NCBI RefSeq assembly: GCF_002250705.1
Contig: NZ_NMVP01000036.1
Coordinates: forward strand, 1 to 64,000
DNA from: Enemella evansiae
GTDB lineage: Bacteria; Actinomycetota; Actinomycetes; Propionibacteriales; Propionibacteriaceae
DNA: 64,000 nucleotides
Direction: 5' to 3'
The notes beneath the pieces were generated by a model that was not told the origin of the DNA, ran no database searches, and worked only from the letters and a program-made list of their open reading frames with translations. This document shows positions 40,449 to 47,618 of this stretch, in pieces; position 1 is the stretch's first letter, and each line of letters begins with the position of its first letter. A program made the position numbers and the translations under genes.

Positions 40449-41152
40449 GTGTGATCGTCCTGCTGCACGGCGCCTGGCACGGCGGGTGGGCCTGGGATCG
40501 GGTCGCCCCGCAGCTGCGGGCCGCGGGTCACGAGGTGTACGCCCCCACGCTGAGCGGGGTGAGCGATCGGGCGCACCTGGTGAACCCGGCGATGGGGCTG
40601 GAGACCCACCTGATCGATGTCGTCGAGCTGATCGAGAAGCACGATCTGCGCGAGGTGCTGCTGGTCGGCCACAGCTACGCCGGGATGCTGGTCTCCGGGG
40701 TGGCCGACCGGATCCCCGACCGCATCGCTCGACGGGTCTATCTCGACGCTTTTCTCGGTGAGGATGGGGAATCCGCGACCGACCTGCAGCCCGAACGGAT
40801 CGCCGGCCACTATGCCGAGTCGGTGGCCGAGGCCGGTTTCGGGTGGCTGATCCCGCCCCGGAAGCTGTCGGCGATGGGTGTCGAGGATCCCGCCGACCTC
40901 GACTGGCTGACCCCACGGCTCACCCCGCACCCCTACCGCTGTTTCACCGATCGGCTGTCGCTGACCGGCGCCGGCGCCGAGGTGCCGGGCACCTTCATCG
41001 AGTGCGTCGGCTGGCAGCGGGTGTTCCGCGACCAGGCCGAACGCGCCACCGTACGCGGCATGCGCACCCGGGAGATCGACACCGGCCACGAGGCCATGGT
41101 CACCGCCCCCGACGCCCTCGCCGAGCTGCTCCTCGCCGAAGCCACCGACTGA
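40445..41152 (+). CDS. Alpha/beta hydrolase, methylesterase / hydroxynitrile lyase-like
   Basis: A 235-residue alpha/beta hydrolase close to the plant-type methylesterase group. The oxyanion motif VLLHGAWHGGWAWD is at the N-terminus, the nucleophile Ser in LVGHSYAGML near residue 78, and the catalytic His in DTGHEAMVTAP near the end. It overlaps folD by ATGA, so it is in the C1/aromatic operon. A reasonable idea is hydrolysis of aromatic methyl or other esters feeding vanillate or 4-hydroxybenzoate, but this is inference. Confidence 0.8.
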   Translation: MSVIVLLHGAWHGGWAWDRVAPQLRAAGHEVYAPTLSGVSDRAHLVNPAMGLETHLIDVVELIEKHDLREVLLVGHSYAGMLVSGVADRIPDRIARRVYLDAFLGEDGESATDLQPERIAGHYAESVAEAGFGWLIPPRKLSAMGVEDPADLDWLTPRLTPHPYRCFTDRLSLTGAGAEVPGTFIECVGWQRVFRDQAERATVRGMRTREIDTGHEAMVTAPDALAELLLAEATD

Positions 41153-41154
41153 CG

Positions 41155-41373
41155 TTCATCGAGTAGGCGGCCATGCGCAGCGCAGCGGAGCAATGGCACG
41201 TTCATCGAGTAGGCGGACATGCGCAGCGCAGCGGAGCAATGGCACGTTCATCGAGTAGGCGGACATGCGCAGCGCAGCGGAGCAATGGCCGCCGTGTCGA
41301 GATGAACCGCCCGCTCATCGAGTAGGCGGACATGCGCAGCGCAGCGGAGCAATGGCCGCCGTGTCGAGATGAA
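41155..41373. repeat. REP-like dispersed repeat, four direct copies
   Basis: Copies start at 41155, 41201 and 41247 with an exact 46-bp period, and at about 41314. The last two are full length, ending GTGTCGAGATGA at 41306 and 41373. Each begins TCATCGAGTAGGCGG, continues GCGCAGCGCAGCGGAGCAAT and ends with a GCCGCC stretch that can pair with the early GGCGG. No spacer variation of CRISPR type is present. Confidence 0.92.
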
Positions 41374-41427
41374 CCCCGCGCGACCGTCCCTCGCCTCATC
41401 TGGGTGTGGTCGCAGCTGGTCGGCGTT

Positions 41428-41504
41428 CGCGAACCCATTGCATCGACCGCGAACCCACGCCACGCCGGATGCATTGGGTTCGCGGTGGAGCTGATGGGTT
41501 CGCG
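41428..41504. repeat. Cruciform-capable inverted repeat built from twin 10-mers
   Basis: CGCGAACCCA occurs at 41428 and 41448, and its complement TGGGTTCGCG at 41475 and 41495, each pair exactly 20 bp apart. The inner arms extend to 17 bp (CGCGAACCCATTGCATC against 41468-41484, one mismatch). Same design as the unrelated sequence at 691-760. Nothing else is seen in the 41374-41527 interval. Confidence 0.8.
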
Positions 41505-41527
41505 GTGCCCATCGTCTGGACGCGTTC

Positions 41528-42574
41528 TCAGGCCTGGGAGGCCTGCGGCACGAAGGTGGCGAAGTCCGGCGGGTTCTTGGCCAGCCCCGTCTGCATGTGG
41601 AAGTCCTTGCTCTTGTCGTACGCCGCCCGGCTGATCGCGTGCGATGCGGACATCTCCTCCGGCAGCAGAGCGAGCAGGGAGTCGATGACGCCATCGGGGG
41701 TCCCCTGCAGATAGGACTTCAGCAGCGTCCGGGTCGTGTCCTTGTCCTGCCGGATGAACTGCAGCGCCTGGTCCATCGACTTGTTGAACCCGTCGACCAT
41801 CGTCTTCTTCGCATCCAGGACCGCGGTCGTCGAGAACACACAGCCATGCACCACGCCCGCCAGCGAGGGAACATCCCCGCGTTGCGGTGAGATGTAGATC
41901 TTGCCGGTGCCCTCCCCCGCGGCGACCTGTCCGATCGGTTGGAAGAAGGACAGCGCATCGACCTGCTTGGACTTGAGGGCACCGACGGCGGCCGTGGTCG
42001 CCGCACCGAGATTCACCAGGGTGGCATCCTTGTTGGCGTCCTTGCCGATCTGCTGGAACAGGTGGACGAGCAACGCTTCGGTACCCGAACCGGGGCCGGT
42101 GATGCCGATCTTCTTGCCCACCAGGGCCGATACGCGATCATTGAGCGGTGCCTGTTCTGCCGGCCCTGCGAAGTCATTCCCGACCACCACATCGACGTAG
42201 TATTCGGTGACCAGCCCGGCGGTCAGCCGCGCGGTCTTGTCCACCTCATAGAGGTTGAAGGCGTCCGTCGTGACCCCGGCGGCCAGGTCGATGGCCCCGG
42301 ATTTGAGGGCGGCCGCCAATTTGGCACCGGTGCCCAGCCGCGGACGCTCACCCAGCTTCACCCCGTTGGCCTCGAAGAACCCCTGTTGTTCGGCGACGTG
42401 CAGCGGGAAGAAGGCGACGGAGTCGGAGATCTGGCCGACATTGAGAATCCCGGTGTCGCTCACCGAGGCGGCCCCGCCCTTCTTGGCGCAGCCCGCCAGC
42501 AGGGCGGTGGCCGAGAGACCGACCGCGGAGCCGAGCAGCGTACGCCTGGTGATGGCGGTTCGATTGATGCTCAT
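41528..42574 (-). CDS. ABC importer substrate-binding lipoprotein (SsuA/TauA/NMT1-like)
   Basis: A 348-residue periplasmic-type binding protein. The N-terminus has a twin-arginine motif (ITRRTLLGSAVG) and a lipobox (LLAGC), so it is a Tat-exported lipoprotein held on the outer face of the membrane. The body matches the nitrate/sulfonate/taurine binding group: GQISDSVAFFPLHVAEQQGFF, GVTTDAF, GPGSGTEALLVHLF. ATG at 42574 is chosen for AAGGAG 6 bases ahead, rather than the GTG at 42589. It is third in the ATPase-permease-SBP operon under a putative GntR operator, so an aromatic acid is a likely ligand. Confidence 0.88.
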   Translation of the reverse strand: MSINRTAITRRTLLGSAVGLSATALLAGCAKKGGAASVSDTGILNVGQISDSVAFFPLHVAEQQGFFEANGVKLGERPRLGTGAKLAAALKSGAIDLAAGVTTDAFNLYEVDKTARLTAGLVTEYYVDVVVGNDFAGPAEQAPLNDRVSALVGKKIGITGPGSGTEALLVHLFQQIGKDANKDATLVNLGAATTAAVGALKSKQVDALSFFQPIGQVAAGEGTGKIYISPQRGDVPSLAGVVHGCVFSTTAVLDAKKTMVDGFNKSMDQALQFIRQDKDTTRTLLKSYLQGTPDGVIDSLLALLPEEMSASHAISRAAYDKSKDFHMQTGLAKNPPDFATFVPQASQA

Positions 42575-42585
42575 GGACGTCTCCT

Positions 42586-43446
42586 TCACTCGGCCTGGGC
42601 CAGTGGTTTCCAGCGGTTGACTCGGCGCGCCAGCAGACCCACCGCGAAGTTGAGCACCGCGGCCAGGACGGTGAGCACGATCAGCGTGGCGAAGACACCA
42701 GCGGTGTCGAAGCGGGCGGCGGCGTTGTTGATCAGGTAACCGAGGCCCTGGTTGGACGCGACCAGCTCACCGATCACCGCACCGATCAGCGCATACGGGA
42801 TGGCCACTTTGAGCCCGGTGAGCAACCCGGACATGGATGCGGGCAGGATCACCTTGCGGATCACCGTCCACCGATCGGCGCCCATCAGCCGAGCGGCATC
42901 GATCAGTCCGCGATCCACCTCGCGGATCCCGGCGATCGTGTTGATGAACACCAGGAAGAAGACACTGATCGCGGCCAGCAGCACCTTCATCTCCAGCCCG
43001 ATGCCGACCCACATGATGAACAGCGGTGCCAGCGCGACCTTCGGGATGGCGTACAGCGCCATGATCAACGGCTCCAGCACGTCATAGACCAGGTACATCG
43101 AGCCGAGCAGGTAGGCCAGCAGGACGCCGGCGAGCGAGCCGAACAGGAAGCCGAGAATGATCTCCCGCAAGGTGATCCAGGTGTGCACGGCGAGTGTGCC
43201 GTCCCCCACCCACTCGATGAAGCGGGCCCAGATCTCACTCGGCCGGCTGACGAATGACTCGTCCAGCACCGGACCGGACAACACCTGCCACAGCAGCAGG
43301 AACACCAGCACCACAAGAACCCGGAGACCCCAGACCAGGGCACCGCGTCGATTCTGCTGCCACCAGCTGGTGCGGTGGCTCTCCCGCAGCGGCCCGGAGC
43401 CGGCCGTTCCATCGGGTCTGGTCTCAACCGAGGGATCTGCTGTCAT
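42586..43446 (-). CDS. ABC transporter permease (SsuC/TauC-like)
   Basis: A 286-residue inner-membrane permease with about six helices. The cytoplasmic coupling loop is visible as EVDRGLIDAARLMGADRWTVIRKVILPASMSGLLTGLK, the EAA motif of this family. A charged N-terminus of about 32 residues precedes the first helix (ALVWGLRVLVVLVFLLLWQ). It overlaps the ATPase gene by ATGA and stops 11 bp before the binding-protein start. Confidence 0.92.
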   Translation of the reverse strand: MTADPSVETRPDGTAGSGPLRESHRTSWWQQNRRGALVWGLRVLVVLVFLLLWQVLSGPVLDESFVSRPSEIWARFIEWVGDGTLAVHTWITLREIILGFLFGSLAGVLLAYLLGSMYLVYDVLEPLIMALYAIPKVALAPLFIMWVGIGLEMKVLLAAISVFFLVFINTIAGIREVDRGLIDAARLMGADRWTVIRKVILPASMSGLLTGLKVAIPYALIGAVIGELVASNQGLGYLINNAAARFDTAGVFATLIVLTVLAAVLNFAVGLLARRVNRWKPLAQAE

Positions 43447-44210
43447 GCCACGGCTCCTTCGCGGAGCGCTGCCGCCAGGTCCTTGTGCAGTTCGAGGAAG
43501 GCGGGATCGACGCGCACGTCATCGAGGTCCCGCGGCCTCGGCAGGGGGACTCGCACGTCGCGGAGGATCCGACCCAGTGGGCCCAGCACGACCACTCGGT
43601 CGCCGAGCACCAGCGCCTCCTCGATGTCGTGGGTCACGAACACCACGGTCGCCCGCGATTCCTGCCACAGTTCGAGAAGCTCGGTCTGCAGCTCATGTCT
43701 GAGCTGCGCGTCCAGGGCACCGAAAGGCTCATCCATCAACAGCGTCGAGGCACCGCCGGCGAGCATCCGAGCGAGGCTTGCCCGCCGTCGCATACCACCG
43801 GACAGTTCCCGCGGATAGCTCTTCTCGAAGCCTGCCAGACCGACCTTGTCGATCAACTCGGCAGCTCGCCGAGCCCGTTCCTGCTTCGGGATCCGCTGGA
43901 GCTCCATCGGCATCTCGACGTTTCGCTGGACATCGAGCCAGGGCATCAACGTGTCCGCCTGGGTGAGGTATCCGATGTCGACCGTGGGGCCGGTGTGCGG
44001 GCGGCCCTCGTAGCGGACCTCACCGGTCGTCGGGCGAGTGAGCCCGGAGAGCAGGTTCAACATCGTCGACTTGCCGCAGCCACTGCGGCCCAGGACCGTG
44101 GTGAACTCACCCTCGGCGAGCTGCAGATCGAAACCGCGCAGGGCAACGGTCGCCGTTCCGTCCCGCACGAATCTCTTGCTCAGGTCGACGGCCTCCAGAA
44201 CGGTTCCCAT
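43443..44210 (-). CDS. ABC transporter ATP-binding protein (SsuB/TauB-like)
   Basis: A 255-residue ATPase. Walker A GRSGCGKST, Q-loop GYLTQADTLMPW, signature LSGGMRRRASLARML, Walker B TLLMDEPFGALD and the switch His in VFVTHDIEEALVL are intact, and match the nitrate/sulfonate/taurine importer branch. ATG at 44210 follows AAGGGGGAG; an earlier frame opening at 44234 is less likely. It is the first gene of the importer operon, with the operator 39 bp ahead. Confidence 0.92.
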   Translation of the reverse strand: MGTVLEAVDLSKRFVRDGTATVALRGFDLQLAEGEFTTVLGRSGCGKSTMLNLLSGLTRPTTGEVRYEGRPHTGPTVDIGYLTQADTLMPWLDVQRNVEMPMELQRIPKQERARRAAELIDKVGLAGFEKSYPRELSGGMRRRASLARMLAGGASTLLMDEPFGALDAQLRHELQTELLELWQESRATVVFVTHDIEEALVLGDRVVVLGPLGRILRDVRVPLPRPRDLDDVRVDPAFLELHKDLAAALREGAVA

Positions 44211-44248
44211 CAACTCCCCCTTCATTGGCAGCATTGCCCATCGCCAAT

Positions 44249-44260
44249 ATTGTTGACAAT
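44249..44260. promoter_or_regulatory. Putative GntR operator ahead of ABC importer operon
   Basis: ATTGTTGACAAT, identical to the site at 46282 and the reverse complement of 34245. It lies in the 78-bp gap between the importer ATPase start and the stop of the preceding dehydrogenase gene, which means the importer has its own controlled promoter. Confidence 0.78.
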
Positions 44261-44288
44261 TTTGCTGCTGTCAAGGGCTGTGGAGGAT

Positions 44289-45200
44289 TCAGCCCTGCCC
44301 CGCCGCACGCGCTCGGGTCGCAGCCAGCAGCTGATCGGCCAGCTCGCGCCAGCCGTGGCCCGGTTCACGGGTCACCGATCCGTCGTCGGCGCGATCGGCG
44401 ACCCAGGCCTGCACCTCGGCGGCACCGGCCGCCGTGGCACCCGGAAGGCCCGCGTCCGCGACCATCGCGCCCGCCTCGGCGACCTCCTCGCTGCGGCGCC
44501 GGCCGTGCTGGGCGACGCGGTGCAGGAAGTAGTCACCCTGCTGCTCCCAGTCGATGCCGGGGAAGGTCTCGGCGAGCGAATCGAGCACCGCGTCCTCGAC
44601 ACCCCAGGCGCGCGCGGTGGTGAGCGATTCGACCATGATGGCCTCCAGCCCCTTGATGACCACCGAACGGCACAACTTGGTCGCCGACGCGATTCCCAGG
44701 CGTTCATCGTGGGCCGTCACCTGCGTGAATCCCAATGACTGCAGGATTTCCGCGCCCTGACCCGCGTGCGGTCCGCCGAGCAGCATCGGCACCCGCAGTC
44801 GGTGCGGGGGCACACTGGTCATCACCGCGGCCTCGACATAGCGCCCGGCAGCCGCGTCGACGAGTGCGGCCGCCTGCTGCTTCGCCTGTGGTGACGCCGA
44901 GTTCAGATCCACCAGCAGCGCACCCGGCGCCAGGGCATCGGCGACGGCGGCCGCCGCCGGCACCGCCTGTCTGGCGGTCACCGCACTGAAGACCAGCTCC
45001 GCATCGGCGACCGCATCCGCCGCGGTCGCCACCAGGCTTACCCCGTGATCATCGGCGTGCCGGCGCAGCGGTTCGGCGTCACCGCCGGTCTTGCGATCGT
45101 GGGCGACCACCTCGATCCCCTGCGCCCGTAACTCCTCGGCCAGGATCCGACCGACCTCGCCGCAACCGATCAACCCGACCCGGCGTACCACCAGGTTCAC
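44289..45200 (-). CDS. NAD(P)-dependent oxidoreductase, 6PGDH-like with DUF1932 domain
   Basis: A 303-residue beta-hydroxyacid-dehydrogenase-like protein. The N-terminal Rossmann domain starts RVGLIGCGEVGRILAEELR and continues FSAVTARQAVPAA and LLVDLNSASPQAKQ; the C-terminal helical part (KLCRSVVIKGLEAIMVESLTTARAWGVEDAVLDSL) is the DUF1932 type. Lys in KLCRSVVIKG is the usual catalytic position. The GTG start overlaps the ligJ stop (GTGA), so it is coupled to ligJ. The pathway already has LigC, so this may act on a side product or another acid. Substrate unknown. Confidence 0.8.
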   Translation of the reverse strand: MNLVVRRVGLIGCGEVGRILAEELRAQGIEVVAHDRKTGGDAEPLRRHADDHGVSLVATAADAVADAELVFSAVTARQAVPAAAAVADALAPGALLVDLNSASPQAKQQAAALVDAAAGRYVEAAVMTSVPPHRLRVPMLLGGPHAGQGAEILQSLGFTQVTAHDERLGIASATKLCRSVVIKGLEAIMVESLTTARAWGVEDAVLDSLAETFPGIDWEQQGDYFLHRVAQHGRRRSEEVAEAGAMVADAGLPGATAAGAAEVQAWVADRADDGSVTREPGHGWRELADQLLAATRARAAGQG

Positions 45201-46219
45201 CTGCCCTGGTTGGTGAGCAGCTTGTCCAACCGCGGATAGACCGACCGGGCGTTGCTCTCCACGATCCGGGCCCGGGTCTCCGATGCCAGGTCCGCGGCGT
45301 CGATGTAGCGCCGGGTGTCGTCGAAGTAGTGGCCGGTCTCGGGATCGATGCTGCGGACCGCGCCGATCATCTCCGAGGCGAAGAGGATGTTGTCGGTCGG
45401 GATCACCTTCAGCAGCAGGTCGATCCCGGGCTGGTGATAGACACAGGTGTCGAAGAAGACGTTGCCCAGCAGGTGTGCGGCCAGATCGTCCTTCCCCAGC
45501 GCCATCGCCAGGCCACGGAACCGACCCCAGTGGTAGGGCACCGCGCCACCGCCGTGCGGGATGACCAGCTTCAGCTCCGGGAAGTCGGCGAACAGGTCAC
45601 CGGTGAGCAGTTGCATGAACGCGGTCGTGTCGGCATTCAGATAGTGCGCACCGGTGGTGTGGAAGGCCGGATTGCAGCTGGTGGAGACATGCACCATCGC
45701 GGGCACCTCCAGCTCGACCAACTTCTCATAGATCGGATACCAGGAGCGATCGGTGAGCGGCGGCGAATCCCATCGCCCGCCGGACGGGTCGGGGTTCAGG
45801 TTCACCCCGACACAACCGAGCTCGGTGACGGCGCGCTCCAGTTCCGGCAGGCAGGTCGCCGGATCCACCCCCGGTGACTGCGGCAGCATCGCGGCCGGGA
45901 CGAAGCGGTCGGGGTAGGTCGCGGCGACCCGGGCGCACAGGTCGTTGCAGATCCGGGCCCATGTCGAGGAGGTCTCGAAATCACCGAGATGGTGCGCCAT
46001 GAAGGAGGCGCGCGGCGAGAACACCGTCAGATCGATGCCCCGCTCGTCCATCAGCCGCAGCTGGTTCGCCTCGATGCTCTCGGCCAGCTCGTCGTCGCTG
46101 ATCCGCAGTTCCTCCGGCCGCGGTGCGGGGCCGCCGTCGAGCGCCGCGAGCTGCTTCGAGCGCCACTCGGCCAGCGGTGCCGGCGCGGTGGTGTAGTGAC
46201 CGTGGATATCGATGATCAT
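45197..46219 (-). CDS. ligJ: 4-oxalomesaconate hydratase
   Basis: A 340-residue amidohydrolase-fold hydratase, nearly the same length as Sphingobium LigJ. It adds water to 4-oxalomesaconate to give 4-carboxy-4-hydroxy-2-oxoadipate. MIIDIHGHYTTAP holds the first two metal His, MVHVSTSCNPAFHTTGAHYLNADT and LKLVIPHGGGAVPYHWGRFRG the others, and NILFASEMIGAVRSIDPETG is typical of LigJ rather than of decarboxylases. ATG at 46219 is chosen for GGGAGGGG 7 bases ahead. Together with ligU and ligK this closes the pathway. It is divergent from the GntR gene. Confidence 0.9.
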   Translation of the reverse strand: MIIDIHGHYTTAPAPLAEWRSKQLAALDGGPAPRPEELRISDDELAESIEANQLRLMDERGIDLTVFSPRASFMAHHLGDFETSSTWARICNDLCARVAATYPDRFVPAAMLPQSPGVDPATCLPELERAVTELGCVGVNLNPDPSGGRWDSPPLTDRSWYPIYEKLVELEVPAMVHVSTSCNPAFHTTGAHYLNADTTAFMQLLTGDLFADFPELKLVIPHGGGAVPYHWGRFRGLAMALGKDDLAAHLLGNVFFDTCVYHQPGIDLLLKVIPTDNILFASEMIGAVRSIDPETGHYFDDTRRYIDAADLASETRARIVESNARSVYPRLDKLLTNQGR

Positions 46220-46281
46220 GCGAGGCCCCTCCCGGTCGGCACCTCTGCCGACCACCACCCCCACCCTAGATTATCGACACG

Positions 46282-46293
46282 ATTGTTGACAAT
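46282..46293. promoter_or_regulatory. Putative GntR operator between ligJ and the GntR gene
   Basis: ATTGTTGACAAT, one of three exact copies in the island. It is 63 bp from both divergent starts (46219 and 46356), and on the plus strand carries a TTGACA. It is well placed for autoregulation of the GntR gene and control of ligJ. On the minus strand a TAGGGT lies 18 bp after TTGTCA and could be the ligJ -10 box. Confidence 0.78.
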
Positions 46294-46355
46294 AAATCTC
46301 GACTTTTTGACTTCTACCGCCCGATTCGGGACCCCGACATGGGAGGATGCGCAGC

Positions 46356-47024
46356 ATGGCTAGAGCATCGGTGAGTGACAATCGACTGGTGGGCCGACCC
46401 GGCCGGGACGTGGTGTCCGCCGGGATCCGGGACGCGATCCAGCGCGGAGACATGGTGCCCGGCCAACGTCTGGTCGAGCTCGAACTGACCGAGACCTTCA
46501 ATGCGACCCGCAGTTCGGTCCGCGAGGCGCTCGGTGAACTGGCCATCGAGGGCCTCGTCGAGCTCGTACCGGGCCGCGGCGCCCGGGTCCGGGTGGTGAG
46601 TGTCGAGGAGGCCGTGCAGATCACCGAATGCCGGGTCGCCCTGGAGCGACTGTGCGCCGCCCGCGCCGCCGAGCTCGCGACCAAGGCGGAGCGGGCCGAT
46701 CTGCGCCGGATCGGCAAGGAGATGGAGACGGCGGTCTCCGGCCTCGCCCTGGACACCTACTCCGCGCTGAACCGCGAACTGCACGACACCATCCAGCGGA
46801 TCAGTGGTCAGGAGGTGGCGGCCCGCCTGTTGCGCGGGCTGAACGGCCAGATGGTACGCCACCAGTTCCGGTTGTCGATGCGTCCGGGTCGGCCGTCGGT
46901 CTCCCTCCCCCAGCATCTCAAGATGATCGCCGCCATCGACTCCGGTGACCCACGGGCCGCCGAACAGGCGATCGAGGAGCATCTGGCCAGCGTGATCGAA
47001 GCCCTGCGCTCCACCCCGCAGTGA
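46356..47024 (+). CDS. GntR-family regulator, FadR/FCD subgroup
   Basis: A 222-residue repressor. The N-terminal winged helix shows SAGIRDAIQRGDMVPGQRLVELEL and TRSSVREALGELAIEGLVELVPGRGARV, the GntR signature. The FCD domain follows with ECRVALERLCAARAAE, NRELHDTIQRISG and the metal/ligand His in EEHLASVIEAL. ATG at 46356 has GGGAGG 9 bases ahead; ATG at 46347 would abut that sequence. The position within the aromatic island and the matching palindromes argue that it controls ligA, ligC, ligJ, the MHS operon and the ABC importer. Its ligand is probably an aromatic acid or pathway intermediate. Confidence 0.92.
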   Translation: MARASVSDNRLVGRPGRDVVSAGIRDAIQRGDMVPGQRLVELELTETFNATRSSVREALGELAIEGLVELVPGRGARVRVVSVEEAVQITECRVALERLCAARAAELATKAERADLRRIGKEMETAVSGLALDTYSALNRELHDTIQRISGQEVAARLLRGLNGQMVRHQFRLSMRPGRPSVSLPQHLKMIAAIDSGDPRAAEQAIEEHLASVIEALRSTPQ

Positions 47025-47028
47025 GCCT

Positions 47029-47586
47029 TCAGGCCATCGACTTCTTCCCGTCGATGGCTTCCCGGATGATGTCGGCGTGGCCGGCGTGCTGGGCCGTCTC
47101 ACCGATCAGGTGGGCGAGCACCTCGCGGGCCGAGCGCTGGCCCGGCTCCGGATCCCAGGGTGCGGCCGGGAGCTGGTGGCTGACGCCGAGGTCGGCCAGC
47201 TCGGTGACCACCTGCTCGGTGCGGGCGGCCACCTCCGCATAACCGGCCAGGATCTCGCTCAGCGTCTGATCCGCGCGCAGGGTGAACTCGTCCTGCCGCT
47301 CCAGCACCCAGGCCGGGATGGTCGACGGGTCGTTCCAGTCGATCTTCTCCATCGCCATGAAATCGACGCTCGGGTCCGGACCGTCGAGCACGAAGTCGAT
47401 CCAGCTCCGCTCGGTCGCGGCGACATGCTTGATGATGCCGCCGATGGTGAGATCGCTGACGGTGGCCGCCTGCCGCGCCTGGTCGTCGGTCAGCCCCTCG
47501 GCGGTGCCGATCAGGAAGCGCCGCCGGTCGGCAAGGGTCTGCAGCAGCATCCGGCGTTCGGCATCGAGGGCGGTCGGGTCGGTCAT
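47029..47586 (-). CDS. DinB/DUF664 family protein
   Basis: A 185-residue four-helix-bundle protein of the DinB-like superfamily. Metal-binding histidines are seen in GGIIKHVAATERSW (near residue 50) and in AHLIGETAQHAGHADIIREAIDG at the end, which is the common C-terminal signature. These proteins are often thiol-dependent S-transferases (mycothiol or bacillithiol) or of unknown function. AGGAG precedes the ATG at 47586. It converges on the GntR gene with only 4 bp between stops, and no link to aromatic metabolism is evident. Confidence 0.85.
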   Translation of the reverse strand: MTDPTALDAERRMLLQTLADRRRFLIGTAEGLTDDQARQAATVSDLTIGGIIKHVAATERSWIDFVLDGPDPSVDFMAMEKIDWNDPSTIPAWVLERQDEFTLRADQTLSEILAGYAEVAARTEQVVTELADLGVSHQLPAAPWDPEPGQRSAREVLAHLIGETAQHAGHADIIREAIDGKKSMA

Positions 47587-47618
47587 GATGGCTCCTTGGT
47601 CGGGATGACCGCAGTCCA

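Noticed and set aside
41155..41373. Possible CRISPR array because of regular 46-bp spacing
   Set aside because: The whole period is repeated, with no variable spacers, and there are no cas genes.
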